Below, one piece after another: positions 43,051 to 52,122 of a DNA stretch of 62,246 bases. Made by a program: the position numbers and the translations under genes. The DNA lies in NCBI GenBank assembly GCA_017546805.1, contig JAFYRT010000056.1, positions 1 to 62,246 of the forward strand, given 5' to 3'. The stretch comes from Muribaculaceae bacterium. GTDB lineage: Bacteria; Bacteroidota; Bacteroidia; Bacteroidales; G3-4614. Below the pieces are notes generated by a model. It had not been told where the DNA came from and made no database searches. It was given only the letters and a program-made list of their open reading frames with translations. The stretch's first letter is position 1; the number at the start of each line of letters is the position of its first letter.

Positions 43051-44357
43051 TACTCCCACTCAATAGTTGCGCTTGGTTTTGGTGAGAGGTCGTAACATAC
43101 GCGGTTGATGTTAGGTACCTCTTTTAAGATTCTGTCTGTGATTTTTTGTAGGATTGGCCAATCAATCAATTCAATTGATGCTGTCATTGCGTCAATTGTG
43201 TTTACGGCGCGTATGATTACAGGCCAATCGTAAGAGCGTGCGTTGTTGCGAACTCCTACCGATTTGAAATCGGGAACTACTGTAAAGTATTGCCATACTG
43301 TTTTGTCAAGTCCTGCAAGTTTGAACTCCTCTTGTAGAATTGCATCACTTTCACGAAGTGCTTCTAATCGGTCGCGTGTGATTGCTCCTAAACAACGTAC
43401 TCCTAAACCTGGTCCTGGGAATGGTTGGCGGTATACCATGTCGTATGGTAAGCCTAACTCTAATCCACATGCACGAACCTCGTCTTTGAATAGTTGACGC
43501 AATGGCTCTACCAATTCAAATTGTAGGTCTTCTGGCAACCCTCCTACATTGTGGTGTGATTTTACCACTTTTGCAGTTTTTGTTCCACTCTCTACAATGT
43601 CAGGGTAGATTGTTCCTTGTCCTAAGAAATCGATTCCGTCAAGTTTGCGAGCCTCCTCTTCGAATACTCTGATGAACTCTCCACCGATGATTTTGCGTTT
43701 TTCTTCGGGGTCTGCAACGTTTTCAAGTTTTGTTAAGAAACGCTCTGTTGCATCTACATATATAAGGTTTGCATTAAGTTGGTTGCGGAAAATCTCAACT
43801 ACTGCTTCTGACTCTCCTTTACGCATTAATCCGTGATTAACGTGTACGCATACTAAGTTCTCGCCAATTGCTTTCAATAATAATGCTGCTACAACTGAAC
43901 TGTCAACACCTCCTGAAAGAGCCAAAAGAACTTTTTTGTCTCCTACTTGACGACGAATCAACTCGATTTGGTCGTTTACGAAGTTTTTCATGTTCCAATT
44001 TGTTTCTGCTTTGCACTCGTCAAAAACAAATCCTTTAACAGCCTCTTTGATTGCCTCCTCATCATCTGTAAATTGAGCGAGTTTTGTAGCGCATAGAGCT
44101 TTGTCGTGTCCTGCTGCCATTACAGGAAATCCGGCTTCGTATATTTCTGGTAGAACGTCAATTTCTACTCCGTCTACTACATTACATGGTCCTCCGTTTA
44201 TGATAACTCCTTTTACATTAGGAAGAGCTTTTAACTCTTCTGCTGTTATATCATGAGGATATATTTCGCTATAAACACCTAACGCTCTGATAGCTCTTGC
44301 CAATACGGTATTTTCGTGGCTACCCAAGTCGAGAATAACAATCATGTCTTGTTTCAT
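43050..44357 (-). CDS. guaA: GMP synthetase with degenerate, shortened glutaminase domain
   Basis: GuaA amidates XMP to GMP. The ATP-pyrophosphatase half is intact: ALSGGVDSSVVAALLL at 146-161, GQGTIYPDIVESG, KSHHNVGGLP, RQPFPGPGLG and C-terminal PKPSATIEWE. The N-terminal glutaminase half is not. Usual GuaA is about 510-525 residues; this is 435. Where the nucleophile elbow PVLGICYGMQL is expected, the sequence is PVMAAGHDKAL, so the cysteine position is Gly83. About 75 residues are then missing, and the QFHPE block reads QFTDDE (95-100), losing His and Glu. The reading frame is otherwise clean. The enzyme should depend on free ammonia or a separate glutaminase. Confidence 0.93.
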   Translation of the reverse strand: MKQDMIVILDLGSHENTVLARAIRALGVYSEIYPHDITAEELKALPNVKGVIINGGPCNVVDGVEIDVLPEIYEAGFPVMAAGHDKALCATKLAQFTDDEEAIKEAVKGFVFDECKAETNWNMKNFVNDQIELIRRQVGDKKVLLALSGGVDSSVVAALLLKAIGENLVCVHVNHGLMRKGESEAVVEIFRNQLNANLIYVDATERFLTKLENVADPEEKRKIIGGEFIRVFEEEARKLDGIDFLGQGTIYPDIVESGTKTAKVVKSHHNVGGLPEDLQFELVEPLRQLFKDEVRACGLELGLPYDMVYRQPFPGPGLGVRCLGAITRDRLEALRESDAILQEEFKLAGLDKTVWQYFTVVPDFKSVGVRNNARSYDWPVIIRAVNTIDAMTASIELIDWPILQKITDRILKEVPNINRVCYDLSPKPSATIEWE

Positions 44358-44384
44358 AATAATATTTTATTTATAAAGTTGTTG

Positions 44385-44392
44385 CAAATATA
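44385..44392 (-). promoter_or_regulatory. -7 box of guaA
   Basis: TATATTTG on the minus strand, 27 bases before the guaA start. It implies that guaA transcription begins downstream of the structured element at 44449-44600. Confidence 0.55.
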
Positions 44393-44448
44393 ATATAATC
44401 GAACAAAATATATTGTTCTAAAATGATTTATTTTTAGAATAAATAATC

Positions 44449-44600
44449 AAAAAAAAGGACATCCCATATGGGAGTCCTTTTCTAATATGATGTCTTAAGA
44501 ATTTTCAAAGTTAGGCAGCAAACGTACTTTCTCCCTATTACGACACACATTTTTGTCAGTGTGCTAATAGGCGGAAGAAGTACATTGATTTGCATGCTTA
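44449..44600 (-). ncRNA. Small-RNA candidate between the subtilase gene and guaA
   Basis: Stems GCAAA/TTTGC (44518-44522 with 44589-44593), GTACTT/AAGTAC (44524-44529 with 44578-44583), CCTATTA/TAATAGG (44534-44540 with 44565-44571) and CACAC/GTGTG stack into one 76-nt hairpin. On the minus strand it is followed by terminator AAGGAC-at-CCCATATGGG-a-GTCCTT (44455-44479) and T8. This order, structured domain then terminator, indicates a minus-strand RNA of about 150 nt or a processed 3' UTR of the subtilase gene. No TAnnTTTG box was found for it. Confidence 0.5.
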
Positions 44601-44725
44601 ACAACAACTAACTATTTATGAAAAAAATCTTGGAGATTCCTCCTTTTTTATTCGACTGCAAAATTAGTTATTTTGTGGCAAAATGGCAATAGTTCTTGTT
44701 GTAAAAAATCAAAAAAAATGTTTTT

Positions 44726-46861
44726 TTATTGAGCTATTGTCTTAAATGTTTTAAAAATGCCCTCTCCTACTATTTTTATAATGTATACTCCTTTTGAACA
44801 TGAAGATATATTCAAAATTATTTCATCTCCGGAGATTATATTCGTATAGTTGTTTGAATAGAGTATTTTGCCTGTAATATCATGTACTGATATTGTTGCA
44901 TTTTTTATCTCCTTTGCAAAGAGTAGATTTATTGAACCTCTGCTTATATTGTTTTTTATTAATACGAGTTTGTCTGATATTGGTTCTACTCCGTCAATGC
45001 TATTTAATATCAGGCACTCTTTAATGCCTTTCCATGCGTCAATTTTACCGCATCCCCATGTGTTTGATTGTTGTGATATGTCTCCTGTGAATTCGTCAGT
45101 AATTGCTGTTTTTGCAATTATCTCTTTTATATCTTCGGGTGATAGTGTTGGACGGGCTTGTAGCCATTGTGCTATAATTCCTGTAACTACTGGTGCTGCC
45201 ATTGATGTTCCGCTCATTGCTCCATAGTAATAGGTTTCGTTGTCTTTACTTACGGTTGTGCCAAAGTCTAAATAGGGCTTATAGTAACTGCTTTGTGATA
45301 TGTTTGGCGAATTTGAAAATGACGAAATTATACCCTCACCAGGAGCTGTGACATTTGGCTTTTGTCTTCCGTCTGTTGTTGGACCTTTGCTCGAAATGGA
45401 ACTTATATCCCCTACTACACCATCAAAAATGTTCTTTGTTACATACGAACCTACTGTTATTATTCTTTTGCCTGTTCCTCCAACTTCGTTAACGCTGTAA
45501 TCGCTATCGCCCGAAGTGTATGACTCTACATTGTAACTGTCAAAGGTGTCCATGTAACTCCATGCATGAATGGTATTGTTTTTAGTCCCTCCTATACTCA
45601 TTTCTATGGCATAGTTATTGGATGCCTGAGTCAATGATTTTATAATAAGTATATGCGGACGTTTTGTGTTTGGTACTATTTCGCTATATATCTCTACAGT
45701 TCCAACTATTCCGTTGTTCAGAGAGTATAGAGTACTATTGCAGAATTGTGTCGATACGAGTGATGATTGTGATATGTAAGTGTTTGTTTGCTTATTATAT
45801 AACGATAAAGTTAAGTTCATATGTGTGTTTTCGCTACCATAAATCTCAATATAGTCAATGTTTTGTGATGTGTAATTTTTTAGTTTATATGAGCATGGCA
45901 TAAAGGTTTTAAGTTTATCGTTGTTCGAAGCTAATGTTTTTGATACATGCGAGATTTTATCTCCTCCATTACCTGCAGCTCCAACCAAGATGCAACCATT
46001 GTCTTGTAAATTGTCTGCTATGATGTCAAAATCGGAAGTTCCATCGCGAGGGCCAATAAAGCCACCAATACTCATATTTATAACTACAGGCTTACCTTCG
46101 GTTGTCGCATAATTTTTTATGTATGCAATGGCGTCCGAAATGCTTGAAGTATAACCATCGTACGATACAAATACAATATCAGATTCTGTTGCTACTCCAT
46201 AAAAATCACATCCTTTATAACCTCCTACAGCAATACCCGCAACATGAATGGCGTGAGTTCCGTTATCTGTGTCGTATTTAATAGTCTCTATCTCTGATTG
46301 AGTGGTATATTCGCTTCCGTAATTAAATCCTTCGGGTGGTGTGCCTTGTGTGTCTGTTTGGTTCCAATAACGTTTAATTCTTAAGTTGCCATTCGTATCG
46401 TAAAAATTTAAATGATCGAGTTGAATGCCTTGGTCTATTATTCCAACAATAACGCCTTTGCCTGTATATGCTGATGGTAATTCATATGCGTTATGTGCAT
46501 AATCGATGGCACTACATTTGCGTACCTCATCAAGTGTTGATTGTGTGGGAGTGCCCATTTCAATTCTCTCAATACCGTCAATATTTGCAATGGTCTCGAT
46601 TAATGATTGAGGTATTCTTATTATTGCTATATCATCAATAATGCTATTTGTGTTTAGCCCCAAATTTTCAATCTCGCTCAATGCTGAGATTTTAGAGAAA
46701 TGGACATAACATGTATACTGCTCATAATCATCTCTATATTCTTTTTGTATAGAACGAGTGAGTGATGATAACTTGCTTTGGGTATATAGAGATATCTCTC
46801 CTGAATTTGCATTGAAGAGAGAATAGAATAAAATTATAAACAGAATAACACCGTATCTCAT
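44726..46861 (-). CDS. Secreted subtilisin-like serine protease (S8) with T9SS-type tail
   Basis: The catalytic triad is visible: Asp in VIVGIIDQGIQLDH (about residue 143 from this start), His in THAIHVAGIA, and Ser in GAMSGTSMAAPVV (near 550). Between His and Ser lies a long insertion typical of S8A enzymes with extra domains. The last ~75 residues (ISVHDITGKILYSNN ... SSCSKGVYIIKIVGEG) match the C-terminal sorting domain of type IX secretion cargo. MRYGVILFIILFYSLFNANS serves as signal peptide. The ATG at 46861 was chosen because an earlier one (46888) would overlap the thioesterase gene by 26 bases. The thioesterase gene is immediately upstream. Confidence 0.9.
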   Translation of the reverse strand: MRYGVILFIILFYSLFNANSGEISLYTQSKLSSLTRSIQKEYRDDYEQYTCYVHFSKISALSEIENLGLNTNSIIDDIAIIRIPQSLIETIANIDGIERIEMGTPTQSTLDEVRKCSAIDYAHNAYELPSAYTGKGVIVGIIDQGIQLDHLNFYDTNGNLRIKRYWNQTDTQGTPPEGFNYGSEYTTQSEIETIKYDTDNGTHAIHVAGIAVGGYKGCDFYGVATESDIVFVSYDGYTSSISDAIAYIKNYATTEGKPVVINMSIGGFIGPRDGTSDFDIIADNLQDNGCILVGAAGNGGDKISHVSKTLASNNDKLKTFMPCSYKLKNYTSQNIDYIEIYGSENTHMNLTLSLYNKQTNTYISQSSLVSTQFCNSTLYSLNNGIVGTVEIYSEIVPNTKRPHILIIKSLTQASNNYAIEMSIGGTKNNTIHAWSYMDTFDSYNVESYTSGDSDYSVNEVGGTGKRIITVGSYVTKNIFDGVVGDISSISSKGPTTDGRQKPNVTAPGEGIISSFSNSPNISQSSYYKPYLDFGTTVSKDNETYYYGAMSGTSMAAPVVTGIIAQWLQARPTLSPEDIKEIIAKTAITDEFTGDISQQSNTWGCGKIDAWKGIKECLILNSIDGVEPISDKLVLIKNNISRGSINLLFAKEIKNATISVHDITGKILYSNNYTNIISGDEIILNISSCSKGVYIIKIVGEGIFKTFKTIAQ

Positions 46862-46862
46862 A

Positions 46863-47357
46863 TTATAGAGTTGCAATAATCTCTTCAAGAGTTATATCTT
46901 CTCCCTCTTGAGGAATATACTCAACAAGAGCATCTTTAGGTTGAAATGTAAAATATAGGCATTGAGCTTTTGAGCAAACTTCTCCAGCTGAGTTATATAG
47001 TTCTGCTTCAATTGTAACCAAGTTCCTTCTTCTCTCAATCTCTCTTGCTCTAATTATCAAGTAGCTATCTTTTGTAGATACAGGTTTTAAATATCGAGTC
47101 TCCATTTTTGATGTTACTCCTGTTGCATTGCAATTACGCATAACAACCCAAGCACATATTTCATCAAGCATCACAGCTTGAATTCCACCATGTAAAGTGT
47201 CAATCCATCCTTGGAATTGTTGTTCGGGTTTCCAAACAGAAACAATATCGTCTCCATCTGAATAGAAATTCATTCTAACTCCTGCCTTATTTTCGGGAGC
47301 GCAACCAAAACAAAAATATCCGGGAAGGTTAAGCCATGGATTGGTTAATTTTTTCAT
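46863..47357 (-). CDS. PaaI-type hotdog thioesterase
   Basis: This 164-residue hotdog-fold protein has the family pattern CFGCAPENKAGVRMNFY and WIDTLHGGIQAVMLDEICAW, containing the HGG and the catalytic-acid position. It probably hydrolyses an acyl-CoA; the acyl group is unknown. It sits directly before the subtilase gene and 27 bases after yjbQ, so the run MBL-yjbQ-thioesterase-subtilase may be one transcript, although the products look functionally unlike. Confidence 0.85.
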   Translation of the reverse strand: MKKLTNPWLNLPGYFCFGCAPENKAGVRMNFYSDGDDIVSVWKPEQQFQGWIDTLHGGIQAVMLDEICAWVVMRNCNATGVTSKMETRYLKPVSTKDSYLIIRAREIERRRNLVTIEAELYNSAGEVCSKAQCLYFTFQPKDALVEYIPQEGEDITLEEIIATL

Positions 47358-47384
47358 ATCTCTATTTTTATAAATTGTTTTATA

Positions 47385-47792
47385 CTATTCAATTATAGTT
47401 GCCACGACAGTACGAGCTGAGGCATTGTTGCGGAATTCGCATAAATATATGCCTTGCCATATTCCCATATTTAATTTCCCGTTTGTGATAGGAATAGAGA
47501 CTGAATAACCAATTAACGACGCTTTAATGTGCGCAGGCATATCATCGTCTCCTTCCAGTGTGTGCAGATAATAGGGCTTTCTTTCTCGAACTATATCATC
47601 TAAAGCTGCAGCCAAATCGTGACGGACATCGGGGTCGGCATTCTCATTTATTGTTAGCGCAGCAGATGTGTGCTTAATAAACAGATTTAGAATGCCGCAT
47701 TTGGGTAGTTGAGGCAATGTGGCGAGTATCTCATTTGTTATTAAATGACACCCTCTGTTACGACTCTTTAGTTTGAATTCTGTTTGAAACAT
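47385..47792 (-). CDS. YjbQ/UPF0047 family protein
   Basis: This 135-residue protein has the complete UPF0047 signature: FIKHTSAALTINENADPDVR, then HTLEGDDDMPAHIKASLIG, and IWQGIYLCEFR. The conserved His and Asp residues suggest a metal or phosphate site. E. coli YjbQ shows weak thiamine-phosphate synthase activity, but the true role is open. Its start codon overlaps the stop of the MBL hydrolase gene by one base. Confidence 0.92.
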   Translation of the reverse strand: MFQTEFKLKSRNRGCHLITNEILATLPQLPKCGILNLFIKHTSAALTINENADPDVRHDLAAALDDIVRERKPYYLHTLEGDDDMPAHIKASLIGYSVSIPITNGKLNMGIWQGIYLCEFRNNASARTVVATIIE

Positions 47793-48604
47793 TATTTATG
47801 TATTATAAGTTCAGAACCACAATAATTATAAAAAACTTTCTCTTTAAATTCGTTTTTTAATGCAGAGAAACTTTCAACTCCTGTGCAATGACACACTCCT
47901 ATATAATCAGGTGTGTCGTTTTTCAAAAAATCAGAAATATATAAAGTGTCATCTATGGGAGAATCAACAAGATGAAAACCTCCAACCAAATAGTTTAATT
48001 TCTGATATGGAAAGTCTTTCCTAACAGATGATATTATATTTGTAATGCCTCGGTGTGAACATGCACTGAATATTGATATTTTATTCTCATGCTCAATTAC
48101 AATTGCCAATTCATCTTCAAATTTGTCGGGTACTCTACCCTCTTTGGTCATTAACTCAAAATTTGAGAAATGTGTATCTTTATTGTTTATAATATCAATA
48201 TCAGGCACCACAAAAAATCCTTTTGTAAGTTCTGTAAGTTTATCAATGAAAATAAAACGAGAGGTATCAATTCCTTCAATATCACAAATGCCATTCTCTC
48301 TTGTGCCTCTGTATTTAGGAGTAAAAATGGATGCTTTACAAATGACTTTTGCTTTGGTGTTTGTATTTAGAAATGTATTTAAACCACCTGTGTGGTCGCT
48401 ATGCCCATGCGAAAGAATCAGATAGTCAATCTCTTTGATGTTCTTATTCAATGCATTTGCATTATCCATGAACAGATTACTCGCTCCGGTATCAAACAGA
48501 AAAAGAGTCTCTTGCGTTTCAAATAGCATTGAGAGCCCATGTTCTGCTAATATGCCACGACTTTTAACGCAATTATCCACCAAAGTAGTAACCTTTACTC
48601 CCAT
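47792..48604 (-). CDS. MBL-fold metallo-hydrolase
   Basis: This 270-residue metallo-beta-lactamase fold protein has LILSHGHSDHTGGLNTFL carrying the HxHxDH motif, FDTGAS before it, and SACSHRGITNII and GGFHLVDS after it. The pattern resembles proteins related to the archaeal ribofuranosylaminobenzene-phosphate synthase side family that occur widely in anaerobes. The substrate is unknown. It is the first gene of a minus-strand run ending with the subtilase. Confidence 0.85.
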   Translation of the reverse strand: MGVKVTTLVDNCVKSRGILAEHGLSMLFETQETLFLFDTGASNLFMDNANALNKNIKEIDYLILSHGHSDHTGGLNTFLNTNTKAKVICKASIFTPKYRGTRENGICDIEGIDTSRFIFIDKLTELTKGFFVVPDIDIINNKDTHFSNFELMTKEGRVPDKFEDELAIVIEHENKISIFSACSHRGITNIISSVRKDFPYQKLNYLVGGFHLVDSPIDDTLYISDFLKNDTPDYIGVCHCTGVESFSALKNEFKEKVFYNYCGSELIIHK

Positions 48605-48633
48605 ATTTTAGATATTTGTTGCAATATTACTAA

Positions 48634-48676
48634 AAATAAAAAGAACCCCAAAGTTTTTTACAAACTTTGAGGTTCT
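48634..48676 (-). terminator. Terminator of the PEGA/LPP20 locus
   Basis: AGAACC-CAAAGTTT pairs with AAACTTTG-GGTTCT, with one C/A mismatch, followed on the minus strand by T-rich sequence, 33 bases after the PEGA gene stop. Confidence 0.85.
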
Positions 48677-48708
48677 ATTCAGTTTATGTTACTCCTCAGA
48701 ATATATCT

Positions 48709-50955
48709 TTATTTAGAAAACGGAAAGTTTACTCCTAATGACAATCCTACAGCCCATCTTCCGGTTATTCTACTGAAGTTTGAGTTGTAATAGTTCAAAT
48801 ATTTATTGTAGATATATTGTTGGTCGAACAACGAATCTATATCGTACATACATGATACAGAGAAGTCAAGATAACTGTAAGCAATACCTACTTCTCCTCC
48901 TATTGATTGGTTATAATTGTTTACTAAACTTTTTTCAGATTTAAACCCTGTATTAAAATTCATAGTATAGCGTGGACCCATATATAATGCCCATTTTTTA
49001 TTAGCTTTTTCGCCTCCTGCCAAACGTAGTCGAAGAGATGATATAATGGGTACTCTATCAATCATCTCGGGAGATTTATTTGAACTTGATGAGTCATAAT
49101 TTGGAACTACTAAATCTAAGTTTTGATCAGAATTGAAGTTGACATCAATTCCCAATCCGATGCAAAAAGTTAACCATGTTAATCGCTCTTGTCCTATTTT
49201 AAACATTACATTAGCACCAAACCATGAATTGTTTCCAAATATACAATTTAGATTAATGGCTGCGGATAATAGCTCTTTTATAGAGTGCTTTTTTGTCAGA
49301 TATATATTTTCTACAATGTCTATTCCCGGAACAACTTCTATATCTTTTGTTTTACTTTTATATCCGTTTTTTGATAATGTAACCTCATATATGCCACTTG
49401 GAGCATTGTAATCATAGGGCGTTTCTCCAACTTTTTTTCCACTGATATAGACATTTGCTAGTACATTACTATAAATTTTAGCATTGCCGTATATTGTATT
49501 AAGTTTTATGTTTAGATTTGTTTTCTGTCCTGCTGTTACTTGTGCAATCTCTTTTGTGTCAACATAACCATTGGCTTTAAGTGTTACATCGTATATGCCC
49601 GACTCTAAGTTGCAAGTATATGGAGCTGTACCAACATATTTGTTGTTAATATATACTTCTGCACCACTTACAGAAGATGTTATTACGAGTTCTCCAGAGT
49701 TTTGCATAGCTATATTTTCTTGGCTAACTTTACCCTCTTCAACGGAGATTGTTTTAGTTACAGTTGCATACCCATCTCTTTTTATTGTAATTTCTCTATT
49801 TCCAATAAGAATGTTTTTAAATATTCCAGGAGTAACTCCTATGTTTTCTCCATCTACAAAAATCTCAGCTTTACTTGGGTTGGTTTGAATGTTGAGTATT
49901 CCGTATCGTGGTGTAGGTGCTTCGAGAGTTTTATTGATATTCACACCTGCTTTTACACTTATTGTGGTTTTTGATGAGTGGTGCGACTCTTTTCGAGCCT
50001 CTACAACATAGTCTCCTGTGTTTAGGTTTCCACTCCAACTTCCAACACCTTTTTTCTCATTGTTAACATAAATTTCGGCATTGTTAGGTGCAAATATTGT
50101 TACAGAAGAGAAATTAGGTTGCAGTGTCTCTATTATTTCTTGAGTTGTTCCGCTGCTCAAAACTTTGTGAGTTACAGTTTTTGTGCTATACATAGGTAAA
50201 CGGAATTCGAATTTGTGATTTCCTGCAATAACTTTTTTTGTTGTCAATGGTGTAGTTCCAGCATCAACATCATCAATGTAAACTCTTGCTCCGCTTGGAT
50301 TACTGTTTATTTGCAATATAGAATAATCAGGCTCAAGTTTTACATTTTTTTCAGTTACGGCATTGCTGCTTATCGTTAAGTTTCCTATCTCTTTCTTGTA
50401 CATATAGGAACTAATCTCATACTGATATGTTCCGTATTGAAGAAATGTTGAAATTCCTCCTTCTGCATCTGTTTGTAATGTTCTACCGTCAATATAAACC
50501 TCAGCATTTTTAGGCTCAATTGTAAGAGATAGATAGTTGCCTCCTAAATCCTGTTCTACATGCGATATAACTTTACCTGTACTTAATTTCATTAAATAGG
50601 TTTTGCCCGATTGTATTACAATTGGGTAGTAGTAGTCGCGTAAAATACCTAATGATGCGTGTTTTATGGTTAATTTTTTTGATCCCTCAGGAATATAGAG
50701 CCATATCTCTCCTGTCTTGTATTCAGGGTCTCCAACCAAACCTATTGAGCCCGGCTCAAAAACAAAGCCAGTATAAGAGGTTTCGATTTTAACTAGTGCT
50801 GCATCTTTACGGGTGTTGGGGTCGTATCGTTTTGTCCCTTGAATTGTAGCTGTTAAATCGTTTGTCAAAAGCGAAAAGCTCTCGACACTCATATTCTCAG
50901 CTTGTACCCCAAATATTACAGTAAATAGAATGATTATTAAATTTAACTTTTTCAT
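48709..50955 (-). CDS. Six-PEGA-repeat exported protein with barrel-like C-terminal domain
   Basis: This 748-residue protein has a signal peptide (1-19, ending GVQAEN). After an N-terminal region of about 140 residues come six PEGA-type repeats, each with a variant of 'A-VYI-G---G-TP' and a closing '-GYxxxT': for example SGARVYIDDVDAGTTPLTTK, KAEIFVDGENIGVTPG and GAEVYINNKYVGTAPY. The last ~170 residues alternate hydrophobic and polar residues and end WAVGLSLGVNFPFSK, like a small outer-membrane barrel. PEGA domains are thought to bind surface structures. It is the last gene of the six-gene envelope locus. Confidence 0.82.
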   Translation of the reverse strand: MKKLNLIIILFTVIFGVQAENMSVESFSLLTNDLTATIQGTKRYDPNTRKDAALVKIETSYTGFVFEPGSIGLVGDPEYKTGEIWLYIPEGSKKLTIKHASLGILRDYYYPIVIQSGKTYLMKLSTGKVISHVEQDLGGNYLSLTIEPKNAEVYIDGRTLQTDAEGGISTFLQYGTYQYEISSYMYKKEIGNLTISSNAVTEKNVKLEPDYSILQINSNPSGARVYIDDVDAGTTPLTTKKVIAGNHKFEFRLPMYSTKTVTHKVLSSGTTQEIIETLQPNFSSVTIFAPNNAEIYVNNEKKGVGSWSGNLNTGDYVVEARKESHHSSKTTISVKAGVNINKTLEAPTPRYGILNIQTNPSKAEIFVDGENIGVTPGIFKNILIGNREITIKRDGYATVTKTISVEEGKVSQENIAMQNSGELVITSSVSGAEVYINNKYVGTAPYTCNLESGIYDVTLKANGYVDTKEIAQVTAGQKTNLNIKLNTIYGNAKIYSNVLANVYISGKKVGETPYDYNAPSGIYEVTLSKNGYKSKTKDIEVVPGIDIVENIYLTKKHSIKELLSAAINLNCIFGNNSWFGANVMFKIGQERLTWLTFCIGLGIDVNFNSDQNLDLVVPNYDSSSSNKSPEMIDRVPIISSLRLRLAGGEKANKKWALYMGPRYTMNFNTGFKSEKSLVNNYNQSIGGEVGIAYSYLDFSVSCMYDIDSLFDQQYIYNKYLNYYNSNFSRITGRWAVGLSLGVNFPFSK

Positions 50956-50983
50956 TTTAGCTATATTCCCTATATGTTTTTTG

Positions 50984-51997
50984 CTATTGTAGATTTATCT
51001 TTTCTTTATGAGCCTTAGTTTCAACCTTCAAATTATTGTCCGATGATATACCTACGATTGAGGGATCTATTTTGATTATATGCATAGAATTAAATCTTGT
51101 AATTTCTCTCATTTGATTTTTGTAGTTTTCAACAATTGTAGATACATGAACCTGTTCAGAGCTGTCTTGATAGAAAATTTGCATTAATTGAGATGTTATA
51201 TACGGATACCAAAAGCCTTTGTTAAGTTTTGTGTAAGTAATATGCTCTTTCTCTGCAATTTCCCCTCTTTTTTGATACGTGCAAAAAATTTTAGAGTGAT
51301 CAACCTCTATAGAATTTATTGATGTCTTGGGTTCTATATTATTGTTAGAACGATATATATTAGTTGAATATCTTTCTAAACCAGGTAAGCCGAATAGCTC
51401 TATGTCAAGTTTATAAAAGCCTTCTTCGTTTGTATGGTCTGCATTATTGTAAGAGGTGTATTTTGTATAGCTTTCTATTTGACAAACAATTTTATTTTTT
51501 CCATTTGATTTGTTCTCTTTTACTTCAACCAAACAGAAATATTCTCCAAATTTTGATTTATACTCTTTTACAACATTATAGTTAAAGAGTTTTTTTGTTC
51601 CTCCCTTTTTTAACTCCTCTATAACGGTTTTATTTTCATTGTCTTCAGAAAATGTATACATCTCTGTTAATGAAAAAACATTTATTCCATTTTTTAATAA
51701 ATGTGCTAAAACGGCATTTGCGATAGCCTGATTGCGAGATTGCAAAGTGTCGTTTGAAGGAATGGATACTCCTAATGTTAGATTCTTATGATTGTGTGCG
51801 TTGAAAATCCATTCGGGAAGCGTATCTGGTCCCTGAATACGCCACATCATATCTTCTGCAAGTTGCTGGTTATCTGTTTCGATAAATCCAACAGCGTCAA
51901 ATTGATTTTTTAATTGTTGTGATAAACTTTGAGCTTGAATTTGAGATGTATATCCCAAACACACTGTCAAGAATAATACAACTAATTGTTTTAACAT
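50984..51997 (-). CDS. Exported LPP20-like protein
   Basis: This 337-residue protein has a signal peptide (1-22, ending IQAQS). Near residues 60-110 it shows LPEWIFNAHNHKNLTLGVSI followed by a helix NQAIANAVLAHLLKNGINV. This is the 'P-W ... GxS ... A--A---A' pattern of LPP20-type proteins; the assignment is tentative. The rest is not recognised. It lies 28 bases before the PEGA gene and 125 bases after the small LPP20 lipoprotein gene. Confidence 0.65.
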   Translation of the reverse strand: MLKQLVVLFLTVCLGYTSQIQAQSLSQQLKNQFDAVGFIETDNQQLAEDMMWRIQGPDTLPEWIFNAHNHKNLTLGVSIPSNDTLQSRNQAIANAVLAHLLKNGINVFSLTEMYTFSEDNENKTVIEELKKGGTKKLFNYNVVKEYKSKFGEYFCLVEVKENKSNGKNKIVCQIESYTKYTSYNNADHTNEEGFYKLDIELFGLPGLERYSTNIYRSNNNIEPKTSINSIEVDHSKIFCTYQKRGEIAEKEHITYTKLNKGFWYPYITSQLMQIFYQDSSEQVHVSTIVENYKNQMREITRFNSMHIIKIDPSIVGISSDNNLKVETKAHKEKINLQ

Positions 51998-52032
51998 ATA
52001 TGTTTAGTTTTGTGTTTTATATTTTATATTTT

Positions 52033-52064
52033 TATAGGGACTGTGCCAAAGCACAGCCCCATAT
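52033..52064. other. Intergenic hairpin inside the envelope locus
   Basis: GGG-a-CTGTGC pairs with GCACAG-c-CCC around loop CAAA. It lacks a T-run on the minus strand, so it may be an mRNA-stabilising or processing hairpin rather than a full terminator. Confidence 0.5.
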
Positions 52065-52122
52065 AGTTAAGTAAGAGATTAATATATTTATATTTAAATC
52101 TCATACTTTAAAATTGACATTA

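Noticed and set aside
44518-44593. Signal-recognition-particle RNA
   Set aside because: The GGAA-type tetraloop and the asymmetric internal loop of SRP RNA are missing.
44449-44600. Purine riboswitch controlling guaA
   Set aside because: The conserved core of guanine riboswitches and the kissing loops are absent, and a good promoter box lies between the terminator and guaA.
44620-44694. 24-codon ORF (MKKILEIPPFLFDC start) as a leader peptide
   Set aside because: It is on the strand opposite to both neighbouring genes, has no promoter box, and nothing downstream for it to regulate.
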